A DNA stretch of 64,000 nucleotides from Ascochyta rabiei (GCF_004011695.2 NC_082419.1:1444413-1508412); one strand, 5' to 3'; shown: positions 49,229 to 60,317, numbered from the stretch's first letter. Translations and numbers: made by a program. Notes: generated by a model from the sequence alone, not told the origin.

Positions 49229-49660
49229 TAGTTGATTAATTGATTAGTTTAACGTCCTGTGTGGGTCTAAGACTATATAAGACGAGAGCAGTTAAGCTGC
49301 TCTAGTAATTTAAGGAGTGTGTTTGTATAAAGGGATAGTAAATATGTGTTTGCAGTTATATAGTGAGAGCCTATGCTCTTAGTAGTAAATAAAGGAGTTT
49401 AGGTGTCTGTTGTTTGTTGTAGGTACCACTTGCGTGTACCTACTTTAGTCTCTAAAATAAAAGCTAGAGTAGCTATAATTCCTTGGTCTGTGTGTAGCAG
49501 TAGGGCTATTGTTAGCTTTTGTCCTTGTAAGCTGTCTTGCATTGTTTCCCTTACTTCTCTGTATTCTTTACAGCTAAGTAGAAGGTGTTGTAATGTTTGT
49601 ATGTGGCTGCAGATACATTTGTTATTATCTACCTTCTATATATTATGTAGATATGCCTTG
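49229..49660 (-). mobile_element. 5'-truncated copy of the Tad-like LINE
   Basis: Aligns with 20806-21240 over its whole length, including AACGTCCTGTGT, AAGACTATATAAGACGAGAG and TATGTAGATATGCC. It holds only the 3' end of the element, as expected from aborted reverse transcription. It is less RIP-mutated than the first copy. Confidence 0.85.
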
Positions 49661-49671
49661 TTATTACGCTG

Positions 49672-49840
49672 GTAAAAGGGTAGGGGGTACCCTAGGGTAG
49701 GATAGGGGCTGGGTACGGTCCGCACGGACTAGGGGTAGGGGTAGAGGTAGGGTAGGGTCCACATAAGGTAGGGGTAGGGTACAGTCAGCACGGACTAGGC
49801 GTAGGGGCAGGGTAGGGTAGGGTTTGGGGTAGGGTCTTAA
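49672..49840 (+). repeat. TAGGG-like degenerate repeats
   Basis: G-rich repeats such as GGGTAGGGGTAGGG and GGTAGGGTCC, related to but not identical with TTAGGG. Confidence 0.75.
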
Positions 49841-50214
49841 GGGAAGAGGTAGGCCTAAGTAGGGCCTGTAGGTGTCGGCGTGTAAATCTTTAACAAAAGC
49901 AGTCATTGCAAAACCTTGTACTACAGAGATATAGAAAAAAACGAGCGCTTTTAAACGGTCCATATACCGTGAGATTGTGAGCAAAACTAATAGAGTTACA
50001 GCAGTTGTTGTGTAAATCCTAGGTTGTCACAATGTAGGCCTACGTAACAACTGCTGTAACTCTACCAATTTTGCTCAAAATCTCACAGTATATAACCCGT
50101 TTAAAAGCGCTTATTTTCCTCTACATTTCTGCAGTACGACGTTTTACAATGACTGCTTTAGTTAAAGAGTTACACGCCGACACCTACGGGCCCTACTTAG
50201 GCCTATCTCTTCCC
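49841..50214. repeat. 374-bp palindrome
   Basis: The left arm reads outward-to-centre like the reverse complement of the right arm, e.g. GGGAAGAGGTAGGCCTAAGTA against TACTTAGGCCTATCTCTTCCC. The core is AGAGTTACAGCAGTTGTT...AACAACTGCTGTAACTCT around 49992-50063. Confidence 0.8.
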
Positions 50215-50232
50215 TACCTCTACCCCTACCTG

Positions 50233-50522
50233 TAACTCTTACAGTAAACCAGCTATTAAAAAATCTTGTACAAGGAAAATATAGAGCAAAGAAAGCACTT
50301 TTAAACAGTCTATATTCTGTAAGATTCTAAGGGAAACTAGTAGAGCTAGAGCAGTTGTTACGTAGGCCTACATTGTAACAACCTAGGATTTACACAATAA
50401 CTGCTGTAACTGTACTATTTTTGCTTAGAATCTCACAGTATATGGACTGTTTAAAAGTGCTCCCTTTGTTCTATATCTCTGCAGTACAAAGTTTTGCAAT
50501 AACTGCTTTAGTTAAAGAGTTA
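50233..50522. repeat. second, diverged copy of the palindrome
   Basis: Same arms as 49841-50214 but the central spacer is in the opposite orientation (ACGTAGGCCTACATTGT first, CTAGGATTTACACAA second). Confidence 0.75.
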
Positions 50523-50529
50523 GACAGTG

Positions 50530-50715
50530 ACACCTACCCTACTCTACCCCTACCTATACCCCATGTAGACCCTACCCTACCTCTATCTATACCCTATGTA
50601 GACCCTACTCTACCCCTACCCTCTTAGCATGGAATTAGCGTAGGTAGGGTTAGGGTAGGGTAGGGGAACATCACGTGATGTACCCTACCCCTACCTAACC
50701 CCTACCCTTTTACTA
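50530..50715. repeat. C-strand then G-strand then C-strand TAGGG-like repeats
   Basis: CCCTACCCCTA-type repeats to 50635, then GTAGGGTTAGGGTAGGG, then a CACGTG core (ATCACGTGAT, 50673-50682), then ACCCTACCCCTACC. It forms a head-to-head inverted array. Confidence 0.75.
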
Positions 50716-51550
50716 CTGTACAAATACCTTCTATACAGTTAACCTGTTATAAGTTTATTTTCCTTATTTCTAGTACACTACTAGTAAACTTAGCTTACTA
50801 GTCTGCACTCTTAACACTACTATAATATCTAACCTGCTTATGTTAATGCACAAGAATAAGACCAGCTAGGGGAAGTAGAGGAGTAACCCAAAAACTAGGA
50901 TTCTGTTCTAAGAGCAGCTCTGCGCATTAGACACGATAGATAGTCTACAGTCCTATTAAATACGCCCAGTTTCTATAGTACTTAACCTTAACTAGAGTAA
51001 CTTTTATCTAGGCACCTATCTTAACATTTTTAAGCTAAGGCGGACAGTCTAAACTAGAAGGGCACTATTGTTGTCCCTGTGTTTGCCTCTATGTTTTAAA
51101 ACAATCTAGAACTCTAGAAAATAGTAGATAAATGCTTTAACATATATAACTATTATACTTATATAAAGTATAGTAAAAGCAATCTAGAGTAGTATAGAAT
51201 TATGTACTACTCTGTTATCTAACAACTAGTAAGGGGTAATCTTTAGTACTAGCTTCACTATACAGTACTCTATTAATTAACTAACTTAATCTTCTACCTA
51301 TACTACACTAAATACACTAAGCCTAGAGATTAGATATTCTTTAAGTATATAAATTACAACCTCTATAACGCTATAGAGTTAGGTAGAGGAATAGACATAA
51401 TACAAGGCTTAGTATCCTTTAATAATAAGGATAAAGAAAACTACACTATTACTCTAGAAGGCTTCTACAATTTAGTTCTAAAATACTTAGCTTAGAGGAA
51501 AGATAATAGAATTAGGCAATGCTGTAGTTATATTAAGGGGTAGGTAGATA
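50716..51550. repeat. AT-rich RIP-decayed repeat, family unknown
   Basis: AT-rich with stops in all frames. A basic stretch on the plus strand near 51490-51560 (RKDNRIRQCCSYIKG) hints at a former coding region, not identifiable. Confidence 0.45.
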
Positions 51551-51567
51551 TAGTTAGCTACCCTCCC

Positions 51568-51690
51568 AGTGATTATACGAACAAAGACAGTGTATTTGTT
51601 CGCTTTGCCTATGTAAATTTTAGCGTAAGCACAGACACTCGACTGTATTTGTTCGCTTTTTCAGCGTGAATTTGTTCGCTGTTCCTGAAG
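51568..51690. repeat. three short repeats with TTTGTTCGCT
   Basis: TATTTGTTCGCTTT occurs at about 51595 and 51650 and AATTTGTTCGCTG at about 51670; an inverted ACGAACAAAG lies at 51569. They may be terminal repeats of a lost DNA transposon. Confidence 0.4.
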
Positions 51691-51881
51691 TCAAATATTG
51701 CTGCAACAATTGCGGAACGTGTACAAAGTGCGTCCCAATTATATGTTAAATTTCTAGAAGAATCGAGCATACGGTACGTGAGTAGAATATAGTAGATGTT
51801 TTAATATTAATGTTTGCGATGTTGTAGGGCAGTATCGATAAGGTATGTAGCACAATGTTTAGAGTTAAGCGCAGGTAACAT

Positions 51882-53606
51882 CTACTCTACAGGATGGAAC
51901 AATTCAAGCAAAGTTAGCTGACGCAACCGCGGAGCTGGCGTAGGACTCTTCGGCGAAGCATGACTTTGCTCTCTGGTGCTGTCGTTAACGCTGTTGTCAG
52001 TTTCGTCGTCTTTGCTGTCTTAAATCTCTTCCACCTTATAGATGGTTGCTGGCGCCTCCGCCTCAATGCTCAGCGTTTTCTTCTCGTTGATGGGCCCGCC
52101 AGCAATTCCCTCTGGCCCTAACCAGTTCTTAAGTGCCTTGCTAGCTGCACAAATGTCTAGACACTCCTTCTTAAGTAGCTCAATCTAGACATGCAGCTGG
52201 CCTACACAGAGGGTGCGTTCTATCCAGCAATTCGCAATCTCGTCGTGTGGTATCAGGGTCAGAATGCCCCAGCCTAGCTCCTGACTAATGGAGTACCAGC
52301 GCATGGCTTGGCCTAACCGTCGTCTAAACACCTGCTTGTCCTTCTTAGTAGCGTTGGGACTAACTAACTCTACTAGCGCTGCAACTGCCTCTGTGCAGAT
52401 CTGTCCCTTTCCGTATCAATTTTGCGTCCTGTTGTTGCTAGATACAAAGTTGTTATGCCAGATCTGCGCTATCTTGTTAGAGTATGCTTAACCTAGGAGA
52501 GCTGACGCCTATTAAGACTTAATATAGACAGCTGCTAGCTCTGCTTCGTAACGTGTGCACATGTTCCAGGCAAAGCAGAAATCCCTGTCAGCATTGTTGC
52601 GCACACTTAGCAGCTGCAAGCGCTTAGCTCCCGCACTAGTCCTGCTCTGGCTGCCAGCGAGCTCGCCGCCACCTCTGAAGGGTAAGCCACGTTCTCGCCA
52701 AGCCTGCAGGAACTGGGCAGCGTGGTACCGAGAGGACTGGTTTCCAAGCACGCGCGCTTTCTCTAGAAGGGTGCAGGCCGTGAGGTAGGGAGTTTGGGTG
52801 GAGCTGTAGAAGTCCGTGTCATCAGAGACCGGCTGCTTAATGATCTAGGCGACAACGGACTTGTCCTTTTGCACAATAGAGGTGTAGGCAGCCTGCTCTG
52901 GAAGAGGAGCCTTGTCGCCAGGTGCTACCAGACCAAGGGCAAGCCGCTTCTTCGCACGCGAAGTGGCGAGTGTCCTGCTGCGTTTTTGCTCCGCACGGCG
53001 GTTGTTGTTAGAGATGGTAGTGATGTGCAGAGGGGAGTCTTTCAGCTGCTCATCCGGTTCGCTAGGCTGTGACAGCTGAGGGCTGGCTGGATGTGTCTTA
53101 TTGGTGGTTGTTCGAGCGCGCTTTGGTGTAGGGGCCGGCGCAGATAGGTGTGGCCGCTTCTTTTGTTGCAGGGGTGGAGCAGAGGCCTGTTGTAAAGGGG
53201 AAGCAAAGGGCTTCTGCGCAGACGGCGGCTCTTCCATCCCGTCCTCCGCAAGCGACTCGGCCGCGCAGACCAGACGATCCCAGATATTGTCAGGCAGGAC
53301 GTCGTCGGCGAGCGTCTCGCGCAGAAGCCAGATCGCTGACAAGACGGAGTGGGCAATAAAGACGGGCTTGCAGACGCTGGCATCGTCACGGGTGGGGATC
53401 AGCCATCCTGCGCTGTGCGGACGAGCACCTGGATCACGCTGCAAGCGTGAGATGGTCGCTCGGCAGAAGAAGAGCTTCTTGTAGTCCTCATTCGGCGGCT
53501 CGTACGCGTAGTTGCGAACGAAGTCAGCTTCGCTGGCCAGAGGAAAGCTCCGACAACCGCCATTAAACCGCTCTGCGGCGCTGTCTAATGCTGCCAACCA
53601 GTGCAT
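51882..53606 (-). pseudogene. telomere-linked gene, ~574 codons, uncharacterised, with RIP-type stops
   Basis: One minus-strand frame stays open in meaning from ATG 53606 (MHWLAALDSAAERFNGG) to TAG 51884-51882, ending RLRQLTLLELFHPVE. Seven in-frame stops interrupt it, all TAG/TAA/TGA (e.g. 52847-52845, and a TAA TAG pair near 52510). The N-terminal third is compact (FVRNYAYEPPNEDYKKLFF, AIWLLRETLADDVLPDNIW). A basic Pro/Gln-rich linker follows (KRARTTTNK), then ACTLLEKARVLGNQSS and YHAAQFLQAWRERGLPF, then a mixed-charge C-terminus. The frame extends to 53714 without an ATG. I do not recognise a domain. It is divergent from the helicase, 254 bases away, and a fragment recurs at 20529. Confidence 0.65.
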
Positions 53607-53860
53607 TATCGACTTGTGTACTGCGAATGAGGTTGCAAGCAGAAGTTTGGACGAAGGTTGTGCAGAAAGGGGGTTAGGTGTTGTTGAGGTTCTGACGCGG
53701 TTACACCGCGGCACCGAAAGTCAGGCCGCGCACAGATGTACCACGACGCCCTCACCAACCAGCATTAGCAGAGCTAGGAGCGCAATTAAACCAAAAGCAA
53801 GATCGATACACAGTCTGTCAATCAATATGCCAGGGGATAGCAAACACTAGGCTAACAGAC
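53607..53860. promoter_or_regulatory. divergent promoter of the telomere-linked gene pair
   Basis: About 250 bases between the minus-strand gene and the helicase frame. No TATA box is obvious. The helicase start is not found here in frame; an ATG at 53827 (MPGDSKH) is in another frame and may belong to a first exon. Confidence 0.4.
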
Positions 53861-56800
53861 GTGTTGCATAGCGCCTACTTGTGTCCCTTCTGCTCCTTAC
53901 ACCATAGAACTATTTGCGCAGCTGTTTAAACACCAGCCTGAACTTCGAGTTGTAGTTTGTAAACCATGTGCCACTGCTATTCCACCAGCGCAGATCGTTA
54001 CGCACCTCAAAGAGCGCTATCCTAAGGTCACAGTCGCTACGCGCAAGAGCCTGGCGGCAGCTGTACGCGCGCTACCAAACCTTGCGTGGAGTCTAGGAGA
54101 CGTGCGTGTACCAAGGCCGGCTAAGGAGCCCGTCTTTGGTCTAAAAAGCTAAGAAGACGGGCTGGTATGCTTGTTGGAGCGTTGTTGGTATACCTGCATC
54201 TCGCTGCAGGGCATGCAGAAACATTGCAAGGATAAGCATGGCTGGGTGAACGAACAAAAGCGAGGGGGAGATATGAGGCAAAAGAGCAAGCACTCGCGCA
54301 ACCAAGTATGGCGAGACAGCCAATCCTGCCAGCGCTTGTTCAGAGCTGTTGGCTGGCCGGCGTATGTTGCAGTCGAGACGAGCGTTGGAGCTGCGACTCT
54401 AGCAGACATCTCCCAGAGAGTGAAGGCAGATCGCCAGCATCAGCGAGAAGAGCGTGAGGCAGCAGCAGCGCAGGATAAGATTAAAGAGGGCATCCGTTCG
54501 CAGGCTGATCCGTGGCTAGAGCTCACAGAATGGGTCCCGCACCTACAAGGTATCCTAAGGGCGGCACTTCTGCGCGCTAAACAGCTAGCTGGTGGGGAGG
54601 TAGACGCGCGTAGGAAGGAAGAAGTAGCGTTTGACAACACAGGCTTACGCGATGTTTGCAAAGCTATAGAGCGGCTGATACAAAAAGCGTTCAATAGCAG
54701 CCGAGCTGAGGTTGTCGGCAGACTCGCACTGGAGATTATCGAGCGACGTGAGGCAGGCGCAGAATCGAACGAGCGGCCCTTCTACGCTAGGCATCGAGTC
54801 GGTACAATCAAGAAGTACAGCCAGAAGCTGGTAAGCATCCTCTGCTACCTGTGGCGCACATATAACCAGGTCGAGCGGCCGCTATATAAACTTACCAGCA
54901 CGCAAGACGCCCTCTTGGTGTCACTCCAGTAAATAGCCCGCTCAGACGACGCTGCGAAGAAAGAGAAACTGGAAGAGCGATGCCTGCGCTTTTGGATCGC
55001 CTTGCTTAACCACAGCCTGACTGGCGACGAGCACGAGAGCGCACTGCTGAGCGGAGTGGCTGTCCTCGGCCTCAAGCCTGATCACCATGGCGGTGGGTAG
55101 GTTCCGGCGCACGAGTTCTCGCCAACGCTGTCTGCTTTGATTACTACCTCGAAAGCGCTCGTAGTGCATCATGCCCGCTGCCAGCAAGATAAAGCGCTTC
55201 AGAAAGACCCTTGTACAGCACCTACTGCGTATGAGCTAGTTAAAGACATGTCTGAACGGTTTATGACGCTGTCCGACTTCAAAGGCACACCCAGTCCTAT
55301 GAATCGAATGCTCCGCTTGCGTACGCTAGCTAGAACACAGGCAAAGCAACGTAATACTCCTGGTATCGTGTCGTAGGATAGAGATCGGCTTCTCATTGAC
55401 AAGCAGAGCTTTTCGCTAGCCGATCTCCGGTCGATGGTGAAGGGACTCTGCGAGACGGTGCGGTTGCAGCTATTCAAGGACGTCCTACTCTTGGATCTAG
55501 ACGAAAGGGGTTGCGTGCGACCCAGGACTACCCCGCTTCCAGAGGTGTCTGTGGACAAACTCGTCGATCAGCCAGCCGAGCTGGCTACAGGCTGGAGCTT
55601 TCTGAAGCACCCCAACAACTAGCTAGATAGATGGCAAGACTGGCTTCTAGACCGGGTGTTGGACGAGGCTCCGCTAAGGGAGAGATTCATTTGTGGGATA
55701 GATAGCACACAACAGCCGGAACGGACGCTATGGCGCAATGACGCTGTAGCTAGGTACATAAAAGGAGTGCGTCGGTTTAAAGAAGGCCTCTTTACGCTTG
55801 TTCACATGTCTGGCGGCGGGCCTGGTCGCAGGACAGAGATTACCTCGATACAGTGTGAGAACAGTGCAGACGGGGTAGGGTATCGGGGGGTGTTTGTAGA
55901 GGGTGGCCTGGTATCCTTCACCACTACGTACCACAAGGGGTATAGCTTTAGCAAGCGTGTCAAGACGATCTACCGCTATGTTCCCTGGGAGGTGGGTAAG
56001 CTGGTGGTGTACTTCCTCAGGCTCAGTCGACCGTTCATAGATGATCTCCAGATACTGCACAATGGCGTTGCCCGCCCTACCGCTTTCATCTGGGAGCCAG
56101 AGCCGGAGGAGCAGTGGGGCGACGAGAGCGATAGCAAAGAGAGCGACGACGGAGACAAGTACGGCAAAGCCGACCGTGAGAAGGCACGATCCGCTAACCT
56201 AGACAGGTACTGGGGCACCGATCGCATACGCCGTGTCCTGCGCAAGCAGACCTTTCAGTACATGAACACCGCTCTCAGCACCCGCGCCTGGCGGCATGCC
56301 TACCCAGCCATCCACCGAGAGCTGGCAAGAGATGGACAAGCACGCGACTGGTTGGAAGTGCTCTACTGGAACAAAGCGCCAGCGAAGAGCAACGCGCAAG
56401 CGTTGCAGTCCAGCCACAGCCTTGAAACAGAGGAGGGCAACTACAGCCGCTCCATGATGGAGTCTCCCTTTTAGACCATGGCTGAGCGGGAGGAGTTCTG
56501 GCGGGTGAGCATGGACTGGCATCGCGTGCTGGAGTTTGCATCTGCCTGGGAGGACGGCCGCATGCACCCCGGTGTTCGCGCGGAGATGGTAGCGCAGCAA
56601 GAGAAGCAGGCGCTCCAGCGCTGGTCGTCGCTCGCGATGGTGGACCTCAAGGCAGAGTTCAGGCGACTCGCTGGACGGCCGGACGCCAAGTATCGTGGCA
56701 AGCAAGAAGAAAGCCTTAAGGCTGTGATGCAGCGACAGCTGCGCGTGCTAGTTGTTATGGCTACTGGCACCGGCAAGAGTATGCTGTTTATGCTGCCCGC

Positions 56801-58514
56801 GTCCGTCTCGCCAGGCGGCGTCTCCGTGGTCGTGGCTCCGTTGAATGCCTTGCGAGACGATCTGCAAGATCGCTGCGACCAGCTCAGCATCCCCTGCGCG
56901 AAGTGGGATGGAAGAAGACCGCCGTACTGGGCTCGTATTGTGCTGGTAACGCCTAAGAGCGCAGTCACGAAGGCGTTCGGCAGGTTCATTAACGAAAAGC
57001 GCATGCTCCATCAGCTAGATCGTATCGTGATAGACGAGTGCCACGTGCTGCTGGAGTCGACACAGGACTGGCGGCCAGACCTCCTCAAGATGGTGGAGAT
57101 GACGGAGAAGGGCACACAGGTTGTCTACCTGACTGCAACCTTGCCGCCCACGCTGCAGCCCGCCTTCTTGCACACCGCAGGGCTCGATGCCCAGACCGTA
57201 ACCATATGCCGCGATGAACGCACCACGCAAACGAACATTGCGTACCAGGTGCTAGAGTACACACGTGGCACGCTAGAAAAAGTACTTATTAAGCTTGTGG
57301 CTGCGAAGAGGAGTAGGTACGGACCTAAGGCGCAGATCATCGTCTATTGTCCAACTGTGGACGAGACGAAACGGCTTGCGAAGCTTCTGCAGTGCTCTGC
57401 ATACTACCGTCAGATGGGCTCAGACGAGGAAAAGGCACGCATGGTGCGAAGCTTCACCCTGGGCATAGAGAAGCTTTGTACAGCCACGAACATGCTGGGT
57501 CTTAGGCTCGACGCTGCAGGCGTCCGGGTGGTGATCCACGTTGCCATGTGTCCCCTGCTGCTCCAATATGTGCAAGAGAGCGGCCGGGCGGGACGAACGG
57601 GGCTTAACAGCAAGTCTATTGTTATGAGAGCGTGCTATGTAACAAAAGAGGGGAGGGTAGAGAAGGCGCTCGGCTACAAGCTGGAGCGACCTGCAAAGGA
57701 GTTTATGACAGTCGAATCCTGTCGGCGAATCGCGATAGACAAGCACATGGACGGCAGACAGAACAGGCAGCAATGCGAGATGGGAGAGTCGAAGTGTGAT
57801 CTATGCGAGCGACACCCCGGTAGTACCAAGCGACAAGCCGTCGAAGAAGAGCAGGAAGAGCCAGAGGAGACGCAGGCCGACACTGCGGCGGTGGCAGCAG
57901 AGGAGCAGCGCAGATGTATAGAGCGAGCTATAGTCGTTAAAGAGCAGAGGGTTAAGATCCAGCAACAGTGAAGGACGGAACAAAAAGTATATGACCTGGA
58001 GCGGCTAGAGCAGCACTTCCAGCGCTGGAGCAATGCGTGCGCCATCTGCATAGCCACTCAGGCTGACCCGGCGCGCCACGACTGGAAGGACTGTTCAAAG
58101 GCCAGCGGAGCGCAGATGACATTAATGGAGTCTAAGGTGAAATCTATGCACTAAGTGAAGTGGGAGAAGTATGCGCGGTGTTTTTACTGCTGGGCGCCCC
58201 AAGCCATCTGCAACAAGTGGGAGGAAACAAGCATACAGGGTGCGTTTAAGACACAAGGGATGCATGTGCCTTGCCAGTACGATGGAGTGCTCCAGAGAGC
58301 AGTAGCTGCGCTGCTTGCCTGCCAGCCACTGATGTGCACGCCATGGCTGGAGCAGCAGATGTAAGACGCCGCGATTGTGCACGGTAGCAATGAGCTCCAG
58401 CTTTACAAGTGGCTCGGATTAAAGATCAAGATGGGCCAGAGAGACGCGAGCCAGATGTGTCGTTTCCTATATGCTTGGGAGGAGGGGCATGTGCAGTCGT
58501 ATTTAGCAGACTAG
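53861..58514 (+). pseudogene. telomere-linked RecQ-type helicase with N-terminal OrsD/DUF3505 domain
   Basis: A single frame of about 1550 codons runs from 53861 to TAG 58512. The OrsD domain comes first (VVVCKPCATAIPP, THLKERYP, LERCWYTCISLQGMQKHCKD). A long middle part follows, then a superfamily-2 helicase: ATGTGKS at 56760-56780 (Walker A), DECH at 57033-57044, LTATLPP near 57130, YCPTVDETKRLAKLL, and QESGRAGRTG at 57573-57602 (motif VI). A cysteine-rich tail (CDLCERHPG; CFYCWAPQAIC) follows. Premature stops lie at 54150, 54930, 55098, 55374, 55620, 56472, 57969, 58152 and 58362; all fit C-to-T or G-to-A change. Family members lie next to fungal telomeres. No in-frame ATG is seen at the start. 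Confidence 0.88.
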
Positions 58515-58690
58515 AAAGAATGTGTTTGATATAACCGTAACCCGAAACCTTAGGTCAGGAGAAGTCAGGAGAAACGTGCTGTAGGCTGACTTGCGACTGC
58601 ACAGTGATCACAAGTCAGAAAGTGCAAAACAGCCAAATAGCAACACAGACACTTCAGAGACGTAGAAAGAAACGCCCAGAGAAGGGCCAC
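58515..58690. other. spacer after the helicase
   Basis: Normal composition, no gene or repeat seen. Confidence 0.5.
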
Positions 58691-59370
58691 CGACCAAAGT
58701 AGTCCCCACAACCCGAGTGATACCCGCCAACCCGAGTGATACCCGCCAACCCAAGTAGAGCCCCCTAACCCAAGTAGAGCCCCTAACCCATGCGGATCCC
58801 CCAACTTAAGTAGAACCCCCAACCCAAGTAGAGCCCCCAACCCATGCGGATCCCCCAACCTAAGTAGAGCCCCCGACCCAAGTAGAGCCCCCAACCCAAG
58901 TAGAGCCCCCGACCCAAGTAGAGCCCCCAACCCATGCGGATCCCCCAATCCACGTAGTTAGCACCAACCCGCATAGTCAGCATTAACCCGCGTAGTAAGC
59001 ATCAACCCGCGCAGTAAGCATCAATCCACATAGTCACATGGTCAGCATCAAGCCGCGTAGTCAGCACAAACCCGCGTGGTTCCCTGAGTAGTTCCACAAG
59101 TAGTGCGTCAACCCAAGTGGTTGCCCCACCCGAGTGGCACGTCCAACCCGAGTGGGTCCCCCAATCCAAGTGGTTCCCAAGTAGTTCCCTACGTGGTTCC
59201 CTAAGTAGCGCGCCAAGTAGTGCGCCACCCCAAGTGGTCCGAAAGTAGTCCCCCAAAGTGGCCCGAAAGTGGTCCCTGCAAGCCAAGGGAGTCCACATCA
59301 GTGCCCCCAAGTAGTAAGAGCCGATCATTTAAGAAGAGCCCCCGATCCAGGAAGAGCCCACAATCCGGAG
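58691..59370. repeat. 18-bp minisatellite
   Basis: Tandem units such as CCCAACCCAAGTAGAGCC and CCCAACCCATGCGGATCC repeat many times from about 58700 to 58960, then drift into AACCCGCGTAGTCAGCAT-type and CCCAAGTGGTTCCC-type units. Because 18 is divisible by three, the minus strand reads as hexapeptides (GLYLGW, GLYLGR, GIRMGW). That frame is a by-product and not a supported gene. Confidence 0.85.
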
Positions 59371-59815
59371 AGAGCAGACCAAACCAAGTGAGTCCCTATC
59401 TGAAAGCAGCCGTGCGTATTGAAGAAAGTGAGAGTCAGGACAAAGTAAATTTGGATAGATAGTAGAGTAGTTAAGAAAGACATGCGCAATAGGTAGAAGA
59501 GCCAGCAGGATGGTGGATGGGAGAGGTACAAGAAGTTGTTCGTGCAAGAGGGCGTCAATCGCGTTGATCGCGCGAATTTAGATTAGGCAGGGTTGGTTGC
59601 TTTGTAAATCGGGTATAAGAATAAATGGTAGAGGGAAAGGGCATTTAAACAGGGTATTAGGTGGATTGGAAAGATGGAACGGGATAAAAATGACGTAGAG
59701 CAAGGTGTTTTGGGCGTTTACATAGTATTGTTACAAGATAGAACAGTAGTTAGGGGAAGTTTAGCAAATCCGATTGTGGTGCCGCAGCCTAGAAAGGCAT
59801 TCCTGAACCTGTAGA
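59371..59815. other. unique-looking subtelomeric spacer
   Basis: No gene seen. Composition shifts toward purines on the plus strand. Confidence 0.45.
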
Positions 59816-59829
59816 TGCCGTAGTGCGTG

Positions 59830-60180
59830 AGAGAGGGGCGGGCGGAGGGCCCGTCAGGTGTCACAAAGCAGTTGGGCAGGGCGGTAGAGGGTAAAGGAGA
59901 AAGAGGGGAGGTGGGTGGGGCCGTGATAAGGCATCACGAGCAAAGGATGAAGGAGAGAAGAGAGTAGAATAAGGGTGGGCGGTGGGCCTGTGATAAGGTA
60001 TCACGGGAGAGGGGGGTAGAGGGTTGGGCGGGGGGGGCCCGTGGATGTGCCCCCGGAGCGATGCGGTTAAGAGTGAAGGAGGGGAGGTGTTTAAGACCGT
60101 GAAGCGGGATAGAGAAGAGTAGCAGGTAAGCAGGGTGAAGAAGAGAAAGTGGGTGGGCGGTAGGCCCGTCAAGTGTTACA
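59830..60180. repeat. G-rich degenerate repeats with GTGATAAGG(C/T)ATCACG
   Basis: Four or more blocks of the form GTGGG(C)GG...GGCC followed by GTGATAAGGCATCACG, GTGATAAGGTATCACG, GTCAGGTGTCACA or GTCAAGTGTTACA. The first two contain a short stem (GTGAT/ATCAC). Confidence 0.65.
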
Positions 60181-60317
60181 CAAGAGTGAAGAGGCAGTTA
60201 TAGAGATAGATAAGCGGTACAGAGAGCGGTTTTAAGGCGAATTTTTTTCAGCAACGCAATGGTAGTAGCAATTAGAGTAGCGTTGTTCATGCAGCAGTAT
60301 AACAGCGCGCAAGTAGC

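Noticed and set aside
50421..50627. 68-codon frame ending in PTLPLP repeats, and its homologues at 49664-49984
   Set aside because: They translate the palindrome arm and the CCCTACCC array; no evidence of a protein.
56199..57004. Long minus-strand frames opposite the helicase
   Set aside because: GC-rich shadow frames of a coding region; the plus strand carries all helicase motifs.
58565..58983. Minus-strand frames with GLYLGW/GIRMGW hexapeptide repeats
   Set aside because: They arise because the 18-bp minisatellite keeps frame; no start context or unique protein part supports a gene.
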